Below, one piece after another: positions 8,762 through 18,087 of a stretch of 64,000 nucleotides of DNA. The stretch spans positions 52,721 through 116,720 of the forward strand of contig BPJU01000020.1 in the NCBI GenBank assembly GCA_026004775.1. Direction: 5' to 3'. Position 1 is the first letter of the stretch. Every line of letters starts with the position of its first letter. Below the pieces are notes generated by a model. That model had not been told where the DNA came from and searched no databases. It was given only the letters and a program-made list of their open reading frames with translations. The DNA comes from Pirellulaceae bacterium (GTDB taxonomy: Bacteria; Planctomycetota; Planctomycetia; Pirellulales; Pirellulaceae). The translations under genes and the position numbers were made by a program.

Positions 8762-9363
8762 GGAGTAGTCCTTCCGGGTAGTTCGCTGGTTGCCTGATCG
8801 GTCGCTTGCCGTGCAGCCGTGCGGAGGCATATTACCCATAACCGATCGCCGGTTCCGAAGGTCAATTCTCCCGTGCCGTCCTCAAACGCTCTCCAAGAAA
8901 ATGTTTCCGCAGGAACATGGAAACTATCTGTCACTGTAGTAGATTGTGGGGCTGCCTGCGAGTCGGCTGTTTCACGTCGCCTTATATCGTGCGGCCCCGG
9001 TTCATATTCGACACGCAGGGGTGGGCCTGCGGGCTGGTCGAATAGCAATACAAGCCTGCCGGATTCAAACGACACCCTGCCTCCTTGCAAAACGTCGTCG
9101 CGAATGGTGCGGACAAAGCGCAGCAGCTCATGCTGCGACGCGTAGAGTTGTTCGAGTCGCTGCGTGTCCTGAAATACCCGGTGGAACATCATGGCGAGAA
9201 GTGCCAGGAACACAGCCGATCCGGAAATGTAGACCAGGCTATGAACCAAGGTATAGCCACAGCGCCAATGACGGTGGCCGCCGGCCGTCTTCCGGCAGCA
9301 TGTGACAGGAGCGAGCCGCGACTGGTTCGGCTGGTAATTCTGTTCGCCTGCGACGCGCATCAT
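8758..9363 (-). CDS. Pseudopilin-like protein, GspJ-like position
   Basis: This protein of about 201 residues has a prepilin-like segment CGYTLVHSLVYISGSAVFLA near residue 36, preceded by a basic leader, then a soluble domain with RTIRDDVLQGGRVSFESGRL, a pattern seen in GspJ-type minor pseudopilins. The usual Glu at +5 is not present: the helix reads GYTLVHS where GFTLxE would be expected. The ATG at 9363 overlaps the upstream TGA (9360-9362), suggesting coupling. An alternative TTG-type start at 9372 would add three residues. Confidence 0.6.
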   Translation of the reverse strand: MMRVAGEQNYQPNQSRLAPVTCCRKTAGGHRHWRCGYTLVHSLVYISGSAVFLALLAMMFHRVFQDTQRLEQLYASQHELLRFVRTIRDDVLQGGRVSFESGRLVLLFDQPAGPPLRVEYEPGPHDIRRRETADSQAAPQSTTVTDSFHVPAETFSWRAFEDGTGELTFGTGDRLWVICLRTAARQATDQATSELPGRTTP

Positions 9364-9758
9364 CGAGCACACCTCCAGGCGGAAAGGCGTATCACCGCAT
9401 CACCGGTTCCCGGCGCATCCACGGGGACGCTTACATCGATGCGTTTGACGCCGGGCGCGCTCTGGTCGGTCACAACGCTCACGTGCACTTGCGACACGTC
9501 CCAAGCTGGAAGGCGGTGAGCAAGGTATCGGGAGGCCGGTTCGGGGTGGAGGGAGTCCCAGGGCATCGCCGAGAGTAGTTCCAAAGCATTTTCGGCCGCC
9601 ATCAATGCCCGGAGTTCCGCCAGGCTGAGCCGCTCCATGCGACGTACCTGGATACTCCAACTACCGACCAGTCCCAGCACGGCGCCGAGCAGACTCAACG
9701 CCACGAGCAACTCCAGAAGCAAATCCGCGCGCCGGCCTCCGTATTGGTGCCTTTTCAT
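9360..9758 (-). CDS. Pseudopilin-like protein, GspI-like position
   Basis: This 132-residue protein has a basic start followed by the prepilin-like helix LLLELLVALSLLGAVLGLVG, with Glu at the expected place. A short soluble part contains ENALELLSAMPWDSL, similar to the region after the helix in GspI/PilV proteins. Its start overlaps the stop of the upstream gspF-like gene by four bases (9755-9758), and its stop overlaps the next gene's start by four bases. It belongs to a coupled row of three small pseudopilins. Confidence 0.65.
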   Translation of the reverse strand: MKRHQYGGRRADLLLELLVALSLLGAVLGLVGSWSIQVRRMERLSLAELRALMAAENALELLSAMPWDSLHPEPASRYLAHRLPAWDVSQVHVSVVTDQSAPGVKRIDVSVPVDAPGTGDAVIRLSAWRCAR

Positions 9759-11101
9759 ACCGGACCCCAGCTCGATACCGCCTTGTCAAGAACCGCGAGA
9801 AACTGGAAAAGCATCACTCCCATTGTACCGACTACGAATCCTACCACAAAAACCGTGGTTACCAAAATGGCTTGACGAAACCATGCGATCCGAGCGACAA
9901 ATTGCTGGCGCATCCGGATAGCTAATTGCCGCAGATGCACAGCCAGAACTGTGCCTTGATCGATGGCAGCGAATCGTGCTGCTTGTGGTCGCGTCAACAG
10001 TCTGCCCTGGCCCAGAGCCTCGGCAAGCGGAGCGCCCGCGGCGGCTGCCCGGCCGGCTCGCTTCAGTCGCCGGCGCCAAGCGCGTTTCGGGTACACCTCG
10101 GACATGGCCTGGAGGTATTCCTGCACCGGCCATCCGCGCTCCATTCCGGCCGCCAATTGCTCCAATATCCTGGCCCGGTCCAGCGGTCTGGCAAGCCAAT
10201 TCCAGAATCCGGTGCGTCCTCGAATCAGCCCCCAGTGATACGACAGCACCAACAAGGTCACGACGACGAACACCAGGATGCACGCGACCGGCGGTATTGA
10301 GATAAACGGCTCTATTTGCCCAAACACGGTGAGCAGATTAGCCAACGGGTCGCCGGCGGGCGGGTTTGGGTCACGGAACTCTATCAACGCTGCGGTCAAC
10401 GAACGAAGCAGATTCGGCATCAGGAGAGCTGCCCCGGCTATCACGCCGACCGCATACCAGACGTTGCTGATGATAGCGTCTACAGCATCGGGAATGGATG
10501 TGTCCGTGGCGTCGACCAGCGACAGCGTTTGTTGCAGATTTCCAGAGCGGCTGCCCAGGGCTACCGCGAAGTCGCCATCCACTGTGGTCCGGCCCCATCC
10601 GATACGCAGCGCGCGGTCGAGCGGCCACCCCAAATTGATAAGTCGTACCACGCGTGCGGCGCGCCGGCGGAGTCGGCCCGCCGCGTCTTGACTCAAACTT
10701 TCCAGTGCCAATGACAAAGGTACGCCGCGGCTCGCGGCTTGCCGCAATACCCACAACACCAGGTGGTGAGGGCGGTTGGTCCCTCGTGACCATGCGGTGA
10801 TCACGGCAACAAGCAACGCTGTCCCTCCTACCACCCCCGTTGCGACTAATCGGGACAGCGTCAGCGGAGGAGTGAATCCGACGGCGGTTTGAGCGGCAAT
10901 GACTTGCTGATACGAAGCAAACAGGATCGTCGGTTGCAGGAACAGCCACGCCAACAGGAGGAGAAAAGCAGCGGCTCGAAACAGCGCCACCCGAAATCCA
11001 CCTCGCCGATGCCGCAGCGATATGCCTCTTGCCGTCCAGAGCATTATCAACCCGGCCAAACCCGTGCCACCGGTAATTCCCGCGATCCAGATATGCATCA
11101 C
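9755..11101 (-). CDS. GspF/PilC-like assembly platform protein, first-pair long member
   Basis: This 448-residue polytopic membrane protein parallels the one at 4716-6068: LWTARGISLRHRRGGFRVAL at the N-terminus, LRQAASRGVPLSLALESLS and MSEVYPKRAWRRRLKRAGR as the two F-like units, and VVGFVVGTMGVMLFQFL at the C-terminus. Hydrophobic segments lie at both ends and in the middle. Gaps of 16 bases upstream (to the short F-like gene) and a four-base overlap downstream (to the pseudopilin) place it in one transcript. Its probable role is as the inner-membrane platform contacting the ATPase. The extra N-terminal membrane segments make it longer than classical GspF (about 400 residues). Confidence 0.75.
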   Translation of the reverse strand: MMHIWIAGITGGTGLAGLIMLWTARGISLRHRRGGFRVALFRAAAFLLLLAWLFLQPTILFASYQQVIAAQTAVGFTPPLTLSRLVATGVVGGTALLVAVITAWSRGTNRPHHLVLWVLRQAASRGVPLSLALESLSQDAAGRLRRRAARVVRLINLGWPLDRALRIGWGRTTVDGDFAVALGSRSGNLQQTLSLVDATDTSIPDAVDAIISNVWYAVGVIAGAALLMPNLLRSLTAALIEFRDPNPPAGDPLANLLTVFGQIEPFISIPPVACILVFVVVTLLVLSYHWGLIRGRTGFWNWLARPLDRARILEQLAAGMERGWPVQEYLQAMSEVYPKRAWRRRLKRAGRAAAAGAPLAEALGQGRLLTRPQAARFAAIDQGTVLAVHLRQLAIRMRQQFVARIAWFRQAILVTTVFVVGFVVGTMGVMLFQFLAVLDKAVSSWGPV

Positions 11102-11117
11102 GAAGTGGCTCCCGTGA

Positions 11118-12254
11118 CTACCAGAAAACGGCCTTAAGCGCCGGCCTCAACATCAAAAATGTGTGCAACACGGCCATGGCGACGAGAACCAGGGCGATTG
11201 GCGTGACGATCACCGGCACTCGTTTGGCCGCCAATTCGACTTTTCCCGTCAAACACACAGCCGCCTGTAAAAAGCCCTCGTCCAGGCACTGATGTTCTTC
11301 TCCCCAACGTATGAATGCCAGAGCCGTTCGCGGCAACGCCGAGCATAGTGCAAGACTATCACTAAGCCTCATCCCTTGGCCCAATCGTCCAACGACCGCT
11401 ACGGCATCGGACTCGATTATGGCACTTCCCGATAATTTTGCAGCTATTCGAATTACCTGATCGGTAGCCAGACCGGTTCGCACGAGTACTCCCATGATGC
11501 GCAACCACGGCACGAACAAGACCCCTTCGTATATTTCGCCGAACACCGGGCTGCTCAGTGCCACCCATTCCCATGTCCGGCGGTTCAGCGTACCGCGCAG
11601 CATGAGCAGCGCTGCCGCCAAGCCAAGAAGTGCCACCGCCTGGACAACCAACACCACTGCGGAGTAGGAAATGAAAATATTGATTTCCACGTACGAAAGC
11701 CACACGGCCAGGGCAGCGACCATGATCAGAGTAAGCAAGGAAACCGCCAGCAACGACAACAGCGGGTAGGCCAGGGCAGTCAGCAAGTTGCGTCGCAGGC
11801 GGCGTCGCCAAGCGGTGCCGTCCAACAGTTCGACAAGTACTTCGGCCGGTCGAGGCGTCTCGGACACAGCGGCAAGGTAAGCCCGATAACGTGCCGGCAT
11901 CTGGAGGTTTGCCAGGGCTTCGCCAAGCGGAATGCCTTGCCGGCAGGCGTCCGCCGCGCGCCTCAGAGCTGCGGCCAACCTGGCATCTGTCACCGTGCTA
12001 GCCACCGCCTTCAAAACCTCGTCGATCGGCACTCGCGCAGCCTGAGCCGCCGCCAATTCCGAAAGAAGCTGGTGGCTTTGCCCATCGCTCAAGCGTCCCT
12101 GCGCCGGTGGGAAATCGTCCATTTTCTGGACGCTTAATAGCTCATCCGGCTGTCCCTCCAAACGCCTGCGAACCTCCCGCTCGTTCTCCGCCTGGAACAG
12201 CAGCTCTACCATGCGGCCGTCAGGCGTGCGCAATGAGCAACGATAGTATGCCAA
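11118..12254 (-). CDS. GspF/PilC-like protein, first-pair short member
   Basis: This protein of about 378 residues starts with TTG at 12254 (AGGAG seven bases upstream), reading AYYRCSLRTPDGRMVELLFQ, the GspF/PilC N-terminal domain. The first T2SSF unit is SHQLLSELAAAQAARVPIDE, followed by MPARYRAYLAAV and LLTALAYPLLSLLAV, then a second unit with FGEIYEGVLFVPWLRIMGVL. It is clearly paralogous to 6079-7212. It sits between the gspF-like gene at 12282 (27-base gap) and its long partner (16-base gap). Confidence 0.8.
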   Translation of the reverse strand: MAYYRCSLRTPDGRMVELLFQAENEREVRRRLEGQPDELLSVQKMDDFPPAQGRLSDGQSHQLLSELAAAQAARVPIDEVLKAVASTVTDARLAAALRRAADACRQGIPLGEALANLQMPARYRAYLAAVSETPRPAEVLVELLDGTAWRRRLRRNLLTALAYPLLSLLAVSLLTLIMVAALAVWLSYVEINIFISYSAVVLVVQAVALLGLAAALLMLRGTLNRRTWEWVALSSPVFGEIYEGVLFVPWLRIMGVLVRTGLATDQVIRIAAKLSGSAIIESDAVAVVGRLGQGMRLSDSLALCSALPRTALAFIRWGEEHQCLDEGFLQAAVCLTGKVELAAKRVPVIVTPIALVLVAMAVLHTFLMLRPALKAVFW

Positions 12255-12281
12255 GCCAACACTCCTAACGTCCCGGCGACA

Positions 12282-13412
12282 TTATCGCGTGGCAACGTTC
12301 GCTGCCACGCGCCCCAATACCCAGTACCACGGTCCCAACACCAACAAGGCATAGACGACAACACATGGCATTCCGATAATCAAAGTAAGCATCAGTGGCA
12401 GCAGCCGTGTTTGGTAACCCACCTGCCACTCCAAGAGTGCAAGCTGTTCATCCACGCGATGATTGATCAAATGCAATAGCTGCGGCAGTCTCAACCCTTG
12501 CATCAGGGCCAAGCGAATACTGATGGGAACGCCGTTGCGAATCGGTGGGGCTGGTTGGGTTTCCCCACGTTGAAGTCGCTCGGCCATCGCCTGGGCATCC
12601 TGCTGGAGGGCACGACTGCCGCTGGCAGAGGCGGCCAACGGTAAAGCCTCCAGCAGGGTTGTGCCGGTGGTTAGCAACTGGGCGAGCACTTTCAGGAATA
12701 CGATCTCTTGGCCCAGGCGTGTGGTTTGTTGGAGCGACAGCCAGACAGGCACGAGTCGAGCCGAAGGCCATACGCGCCGTACGCCATAAGCTGCCAGGGC
12801 CAACACAACCGGCACGCTCGGTGCCCAATAATACCATGTGGCGGCCATACGCTCGATCGTCGCCACCACCGATTCCGGCAACAGTTGAAAGTCGTGTGCC
12901 AAAGTCACCATTGGCGGTGCCAACACGACAAACGACGCCACGAACAGTATGTAACTGAGCAGAGCTACCAGAATCGGATACACCACGGCTACCGACAGCG
13001 TGCGCTGCAAACGCGCCATCAGGCGAAGCACATCCAGCCAGTGGGAAAGGACGGCTGCCAGTCGGCCAGTGCGCAAACCGGTCTCGACCAGCGCTCGATA
13101 CGCCGGCGGAAACAGGTGCGGCGCACGATCAAACACCTCCTGCCACGATTGGCCCTCAGCCAGGTGTTGTCCTACGGCTTCTGCGAGTCGAGCCGCGTTG
13201 CCGGGCAATTGTCGAGCCGCTCGTAGAAGGCCTTCTTCCAGCGGCATCCCGGCTTGTGCCAGCAGGAGCAGCTCTTCGTTGAACGCGATCAGCTCATCCA
13301 CGCTCATACGGCCAGGGAAAACCGCCTGGCCACTACCGCCACTATTCACGCTCCACGCCCCTTGCCGTTGGAAATATGTCAAGCCACGAGCTTCCCAGCG
13401 AATACGGTACAC
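12282..13412 (-). CDS. gspF: GspF/PilC-like inner-membrane platform protein
   Basis: This 376-residue protein is the closest of the five to classical GspF: two T2SSF units (LIAFNEELLLLAQAGMPLEE and EIVFLKVLAQLLTTGTTLLE), each followed by membrane helices, and a C-terminal LMLTLIIGMPCVVVYALLVL helix. The start is GTG at 13412, giving MYRIRWEARG, which resembles the N-terminal domain, but no strong Shine-Dalgarno site is visible. An internal ATG at 13307 is possible but would remove that domain. It lies 83 bases after the ATPase gene. Confidence 0.8.
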   Translation of the reverse strand: MYRIRWEARGLTYFQRQGAWSVNSGGSGQAVFPGRMSVDELIAFNEELLLLAQAGMPLEEGLLRAARQLPGNAARLAEAVGQHLAEGQSWQEVFDRAPHLFPPAYRALVETGLRTGRLAAVLSHWLDVLRLMARLQRTLSVAVVYPILVALLSYILFVASFVVLAPPMVTLAHDFQLLPESVVATIERMAATWYYWAPSVPVVLALAAYGVRRVWPSARLVPVWLSLQQTTRLGQEIVFLKVLAQLLTTGTTLLEALPLAASASGSRALQQDAQAMAERLQRGETQPAPPIRNGVPISIRLALMQGLRLPQLLHLINHRVDEQLALLEWQVGYQTRLLPLMLTLIIGMPCVVVYALLVLGPWYWVLGRVAANVATR

Positions 13413-13495
13413 GCTTGGTCATTATGAGATTCGCCAAAATAGTACAAGTCAATACTTTGGGCAGCTACATAGTTACTTAGTGTACGATGATTTCC

Positions 13496-14743
13496 CTACT
13501 GCCAGGAGGCCCGCCATCCCAGAACGCGGCGCACTTCTTGAGGGCTGGTCCATCCGGTTTGGATCGCTTGACAAGCCCGTTCCAGAAGTGAAGTGAAGCC
13601 GGCTGCTTGTGCTCGCCGTGCCAGGGTCTCCGTATCCGACCGCGCCAGTACTGCGGGAGCGATTCCTTCATGGTCGATTTCCAACCACTCGCCGATCGGC
13701 CGGCGGCCGCGGTACCCGCTATGGTAACAGTCCGGACAACCGGTCGCGATCCGCGCCGACGTTAGGGGGAAGCCGGCCAGGAGTGCCGGTTCGCGGGTGG
13801 TTTGGGAGCAAGCGCAAAGGATTCTCAAGAGCCGTTGGGAAAGTACCGCGCGCAGACCGCTGCGCAATGCATACGGTTCCACCCCCATATCAGCCAGCCG
13901 CGTGACGGCTTCCGCCGCACTGCCTGCATGGAACGTCGTCAGGACCAGATGGCCGCTGAGGGAGGCCGTCAAGGCTGCTTCGACCGTAGCGCGATCCCGG
14001 ATTTCTCCGATCAGAATCACATCTGGGTCTTGCCGCATCAGCGAACGGACGCCGGTGGCGAAATCAAAACCGGCCTCCGGAGCGATCTGCGATTGGCTGA
14101 CACCGGGCAAGACCTGTTCCACCGGATCTTCGAGCGTTACCAAACTGCGCGCGCCGCCGTCCCGGGCCAGAATTTCACTGAGACAGGCGTACACGGTAGT
14201 CGTCTTTCCACTGCCGGCCGGCCCGCAGACTACCAGAGCACCGGAGGTGGCGCTGAGCGACGTGCACAGAGCTTCGGTGACATCGGTATCAAACCCTAAT
14301 TGTTCGACGCGTTCCCACCGGCCCTTTCCTGAAAAGAAACGGACCACGGCCCGCTCGCCATGGATCGTCGGAAACGTACTGACGCGCATTTCCGGCCAGC
14401 TATCAGCCGATCGGGGATCAGTCCCGGACGACTCTTTCTTGGCGTTCGCCAGCCACTCCGCTCGCACTCTTCCTTCCTGCGGGACTTCGGTGCGGTACGT
14501 GAGCAAGCCGGCCATTACTTTCAAGCGTGTAACCACATCGGCCCGCCGGCCTCGCGGGAATTCCCCCACCGGCTGAAGTACCCCGTCCAAACGCCACCGT
14601 ACCAGCAACCGATCGGCTTGTGGTTGCAGGTGTACGTCACTGGCGCCCGCCGTAATGGCTGCCTTCAGCAATCGCTCGACGAATTGTGCTGCGTATGCCT
14701 CATCGGCAGGATCAAGGCCGCCGTCGATCAGCATCGGTTTCAT
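13496..14743 (-). CDS. gspE: GspE/PilB-type secretion ATPase
   Basis: This protein of about 415 residues powers pseudopilus or pilus assembly at the cytoplasmic face. It has Walker A GPAGSGKTTT (about residue 177), the Asp box SLVTLEDPVEQ, Walker B DVILIGEIRD and the His box TTFHAG. ASDVHLQPQADRLLVRWRLDG is the N2/C-core entrance typical of the family. A zinc-type cysteine set is present as LCAC...GCPDC. It lacks the long N1 domain of many GspE proteins, so it is a short form. It is the first gene of the operon. The ATG at 14743 is chosen; a TTG at 14755 would add four residues. Confidence 0.92.
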   Translation of the reverse strand: MKPMLIDGGLDPADEAYAAQFVERLLKAAITAGASDVHLQPQADRLLVRWRLDGVLQPVGEFPRGRRADVVTRLKVMAGLLTYRTEVPQEGRVRAEWLANAKKESSGTDPRSADSWPEMRVSTFPTIHGERAVVRFFSGKGRWERVEQLGFDTDVTEALCTSLSATSGALVVCGPAGSGKTTTVYACLSEILARDGGARSLVTLEDPVEQVLPGVSQSQIAPEAGFDFATGVRSLMRQDPDVILIGEIRDRATVEAALTASLSGHLVLTTFHAGSAAEAVTRLADMGVEPYALRSGLRAVLSQRLLRILCACSQTTREPALLAGFPLTSARIATGCPDCYHSGYRGRRPIGEWLEIDHEGIAPAVLARSDTETLARRAQAAGFTSLLERACQAIQTGWTSPQEVRRVLGWRASWQ

Positions 14744-14846
14744 CGAATTGCACAAGATATGCTCGTTCTCTGCGAACAGTAGCCCGCCGCTCCGGTCATA
14801 CCTACGGAATAGTCTACCGCAGGAACCGGAGAAATAGTACTGCTGG

Positions 14847-14876
14847 TTCGCTTGCCGGCACTAAGCGCGTTATACT
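14847..14876 (+). promoter_or_regulatory. Possible sigma70-type promoter before the DUF1549 gene
   Basis: TTCGCT and TATACT are separated by 18 bases in the space between the divergent gspE and DUF1549 genes. The -10 is good and the -35 is weak. This is a pattern match only. Confidence 0.35.
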
Positions 14877-15007
14877 AGTGGGCGATTCCAACGGAGGCCA
14901 TGCCGAACATCAGGGAAAAATACGGGCTGGGGTCGATACGCTGAGGCGCGGGACGATGCGCGGGCACATGATTCTGGACAGTTGGGGTTTGGTGCACTCT
15001 GCTGGCT

Positions 15008-16963
15008 GTGACCGGCTTGGCTCAAGAGGCCGACGAGCCGGTTGACTACCAGCGTGATGTGCGCCCGTTATTGTCGGACAAGTGCTTTCGGTGTCACGGG
15101 CCCGACGAAGCCGAAAGGCAGGCGGGATTGCGGCTGGATGATGCCGAAGCCATTTTTCGTCCGGCAGAGTCGGGACGCCGGCCGGTGGTGCCGCGGGATC
15201 CGGATGCGAGCGAGTTAGTTCGGCGCATTTATGCGGACGATCCTTCCGAACGGATGCCGCCGCCCGAGTCGGGCAAGGTGCTGACGGAACGGGAGCGGCA
15301 AACGTTGCGGCGGTGGATCGAGCAGGGCGCACCGGTGGCACAACATTGGGCGTTCGTGCCGCCGGTTCGGCCGGCGCTGCCCCAGGTACGCCATGCGGAT
15401 TGGCCGCGCAATGCCATCGACTATTTCGTCTTGGCCCGGCTGGAAGCCGGAGGTTTGCGGCCCAGCCCGGAGGCCGACCGATACACGCTGGTGCGCCGCG
15501 TTACGCTGGACCTAACCGGATTGCCACCCACTTGGGAGGAAGTTGAGGCATTTGTGCAGGATACCCGACCGGACGCCTACGAGCGGCTGGTTGATCGGTT
15601 ATTGGCCAGCGTGCACTTCGGAGAACGCATGGCTCTGGATTGGCTGGACGCGGCCCGTTATGCCGACACGCACGGCTACCACATCGACAGTGGGCGGGAC
15701 ATGTGGGCGTGGCGCAAGTGGGTGATCGACGCTTTCAATCACAACCTGCCTTATGACCGGTTCATCATCGAGCAGTTGGCAGGAGATCTGTTGCCGAATC
15801 CAACCCGCGATCAACTGATCGCCACCGGCTTCAATCGAAATCACATGATCAATTTTGAAGGAGGAGCAATTCCCGAGGAATATCATACGGCCTATGTAGT
15901 AGACCGGGTCAATACGACGGGAGCCGTTTTTCTGGGACTGACGTTGGGTTGTGCCCAATGCCACGACCACAAGTATGATCCGATAAGTCAGCGTGATTTT
16001 TATCAGTTGTATGCATTTTTCAATAATGTGCCGGAAAAGGGACTGGATGGTTCCAAAGGGAATGCCGCTCCCTTCATTCCTGTACCGGATCCCGAACAGG
16101 AAGAAGAACTGGCTCGTTTCGATGCACAAGAAAAGCAGTTGTTAGAACTGCTGAATGCAGACAATCCCGCGCTGGACGACGAACAGAAGCAATGGGAGGA
16201 GAAGATCCAGGCTGCGGGACCGGAGGTCAACTGGCAAGTTGTGCAGCCGACGTCAGTCCGTTCCCAGAAAGGTGCTTCTTACCAGGTTCTGGAAGACGGG
16301 TCTGTCTTGTTCTTTGGTGCCAATCCGGATCAGGACGTGCATGAACTGGTGGGTAGCAGTTCGGCGCAGTCCATCCGGGCTATCCGGCTGGAGGCTCTGG
16401 CCGATCCGTCGTTTGTTCAAGGAGGAGCGGGCCGATCGGAAAATGCCAACTTCGTACTTACGGATGTCAAACTGGAGGCTCGCCCACTGTCGGGCGGTAC
16501 CTGGCAGGCCGTTCCGTTGGTGGGAGCAGTGGCGGATTATTCACAGAAAGATTTCGAGATTGCTGCGGCTATCGACCGGGACCCGAAGAGCGGGTGGGCG
16601 GTCGATGGTCACATCAAGCCCGAGTCGCGGTGGGCGGTGTTCGTGGCGCAGCAGCCGTTCGGGTACGCGGGCGGCACCCAGATCCGCGTTCTCTTGCATT
16701 ACGAATCGATCTATGCCCGTCATGTCATCGGCCGGCCTCGGTTGTCGGTAACTGACGATCCGCGTGCCGGAGTGGCTATTCCGGCGGAAGTAGCCGAGGC
16801 TTTAGCGGTGCGCAGCGAGGCGCGCTCGTCGCAAAGCAGCGGCAGCTTGTGCGCTCGTTTTTCCGCAGTAACGTTTCTGCGGCGGCTGCTTCGCTGCGCC
16901 GGCAGCTCGATGAATTGCGCAAGCAGCGGGAGGCGTTGGAAGCGTCGCTGCCGACCACCATGA
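15008..16963 (+). CDS. PSCyt1/DUF1549 cytochrome-domain protein, N-terminal part; frame broken near 16820
   Basis: This is the N-terminal part of a planctomycete cytochrome-domain protein. A c-type heme site CFRCH lies in the PSCyt1 domain (residues about 25-110), then the DUF1549 (PSCyt2) domain (FVLARLEAGGLRPSPEADR, VTLDLTGLPPT) with a second motif CAQCHDHKYDPISQRDFYQL, and a middle carbohydrate-binding-like region. It is presumably exported, with the visible start GTG at 15008 falling inside a hydrophobic stretch (TLLAVTGLAQE). In-frame sequence upstream (14972-15007) is signal-peptide-like but has no start codon. An ATG at 14956 or 14968 would join it if one G of the run at 14984-14987 were removed. 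After about 16817 the frame turns to unrelated Ser/Arg-rich residues, and the family sequence goes on at 16849-18087. Confidence 0.85.
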   Translation: MTGLAQEADEPVDYQRDVRPLLSDKCFRCHGPDEAERQAGLRLDDAEAIFRPAESGRRPVVPRDPDASELVRRIYADDPSERMPPPESGKVLTERERQTLRRWIEQGAPVAQHWAFVPPVRPALPQVRHADWPRNAIDYFVLARLEAGGLRPSPEADRYTLVRRVTLDLTGLPPTWEEVEAFVQDTRPDAYERLVDRLLASVHFGERMALDWLDAARYADTHGYHIDSGRDMWAWRKWVIDAFNHNLPYDRFIIEQLAGDLLPNPTRDQLIATGFNRNHMINFEGGAIPEEYHTAYVVDRVNTTGAVFLGLTLGCAQCHDHKYDPISQRDFYQLYAFFNNVPEKGLDGSKGNAAPFIPVPDPEQEEELARFDAQEKQLLELLNADNPALDDEQKQWEEKIQAAGPEVNWQVVQPTSVRSQKGASYQVLEDGSVLFFGANPDQDVHELVGSSSAQSIRAIRLEALADPSFVQGGAGRSENANFVLTDVKLEARPLSGGTWQAVPLVGAVADYSQKDFEIAAAIDRDPKSGWAVDGHIKPESRWAVFVAQQPFGYAGGTQIRVLLHYESIYARHVIGRPRLSVTDDPRAGVAIPAEVAEALAVRSEARSSQSSGSLCARFSAVTFLRRLLRCAGSSMNCASSGRRWKRRCRPP

Positions 16964-18087
16964 TCATGCGGGAGATGGCCTCGCCGCGCACCACGCATAT
17001 TCTGATCCGCGGGCAATACGACAAGCCGGGGGACGTGGTCCAGCCGGGCGTGCCGCGGGTTTTGCCGCCGCTGCCGGCAGACGCTCCTTTGAATCGACTA
17101 GGCCTGGCTTATTGGCTGGTTTCCCCCCGGCAACCCTTGACCGCCCGCGTCACCGTGAACCGGATTTGGCAGCTCTTTTTCGGCACAGGACTTGTCAAGA
17201 CGGCTGAAGATTTTGGCTCGCAGGGCGAGCGTCCCAGCCATCCGGAGTTGCTGGATTGGTTGGCCGTGGAGTTCCAGGAGCCGTCGGCAGCGCCGCTGGG
17301 TACAGGAAGTGACAGGCGGTGGGATGTAAAAGCCCTGGTAAGGCTGATCGTCACTTCCGCCACCTACCGGCAATCGTCGGCTGCGCCGGCCGAAGCCTAC
17401 CAGCAGGATCCGGAGAACCGCCTGCTGGCTCGAGGCCCACGGTTCCGGCTTCAGGCCGAATTGCTGCGGGACCAGGCTTTGGCTGTAAGTGGCCTGTTGG
17501 ATCGCCGGATTGGCGGTCCGAGTGTCTCACCGTACCAGCCTCCGGGGCTTTGGGAAGAGCTGATGTCGCGGGAAGACGGCGCCAAGTGGACGGCCCAGAC
17601 ATACGTGCAGAGTCACGGTGCGGACCTTTACCGCCGCTCGATGTATACGTTTTGGAAACGAACGTCGCCCCCACCGAATATGACCACCTTCGACGCGCCG
17701 GACCGCGAAACGTGCGCCCTGCGACGAGGCCGCACCAACACGCCGTTACAGGCACTGGTGTTGATGAACGATCCGACTTTTGTGGAAGCTGCCCGCAAAC
17801 TGGCCGAACGTGTGTTGCACGAAGGAGGCGACTCCGACGAACAGCGGCTGGCCTACCTGTGGCACGTGGCGCTGGCGTGTGAACCGACCAGCCACGAACT
17901 GGATCTATTGCGACGGCTGTTGCAGGAGCAACGAAACCACTACCGCCGGCATGCTGAGGCCGCCGAAAAACTGTTGCAGGTAGGGGAGTCACCTCGCGAC
18001 CAGCGATTTGAGCCGGCCGAACTGGCCGCATGGACGGTTGTCTGTAGCACCGTATTGAACCTGGACCGATTTGTTTGTCGAGGATGA
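16849..18087 (+). CDS. DUF1553 (PSD1) C-terminal part of the same cytochrome-domain protein
   Basis: This is the C-terminal half of the protein begun at 15008, in the frame one base over. The joined reading is about [19 protein letters not shown] from 16822, so the break lies at 16817-16830. Family blocks are [60 protein letters not shown] and [20 protein letters not shown]. The GTG at 16849 is only the first start-like codon in this frame. Its stop overlaps the ATG of the DUF1501 gene by four bases, the usual DUF1553-DUF1501 arrangement. It is either a pseudogene or a sequencing error. Confidence 0.85.
   Translation: MRSFFRSNVSAAAASLRRQLDELRKQREALEASLPTTMIMREMASPRTTHILIRGQYDKPGDVVQPGVPRVLPPLPADAPLNRLGLAYWLVSPRQPLTARVTVNRIWQLFFGTGLVKTAEDFGSQGERPSHPELLDWLAVEFQEPSAAPLGTGSDRRWDVKALVRLIVTSATYRQSSAAPAEAYQQDPENRLLARGPRFRLQAELLRDQALAVSGLLDRRIGGPSVSPYQPPGLWEELMSREDGAKWTAQTYVQSHGADLYRRSMYTFWKRTSPPPNMTTFDAPDRETCALRRGRTNTPLQALVLMNDPTFVEAARKLAERVLHEGGDSDEQRLAYLWHVALACEPTSHELDLLRRLLQEQRNHYRRHAEAAEKLLQVGESPRDQRFEPAELAAWTVVCSTVLNLDRFVCRG

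Noticed and set aside
8327..8839. Longer version of the third small pseudopilin starting at 8839
   Set aside because: The added N-terminus lies inside the upstream gene and the ATG at 8761 has coupling and Shine-Dalgarno support.
12767..13226. Plus-strand frames inside the gspF-like genes
   Set aside because: They are opposite-strand shadows of clearly coding GspF-like genes.
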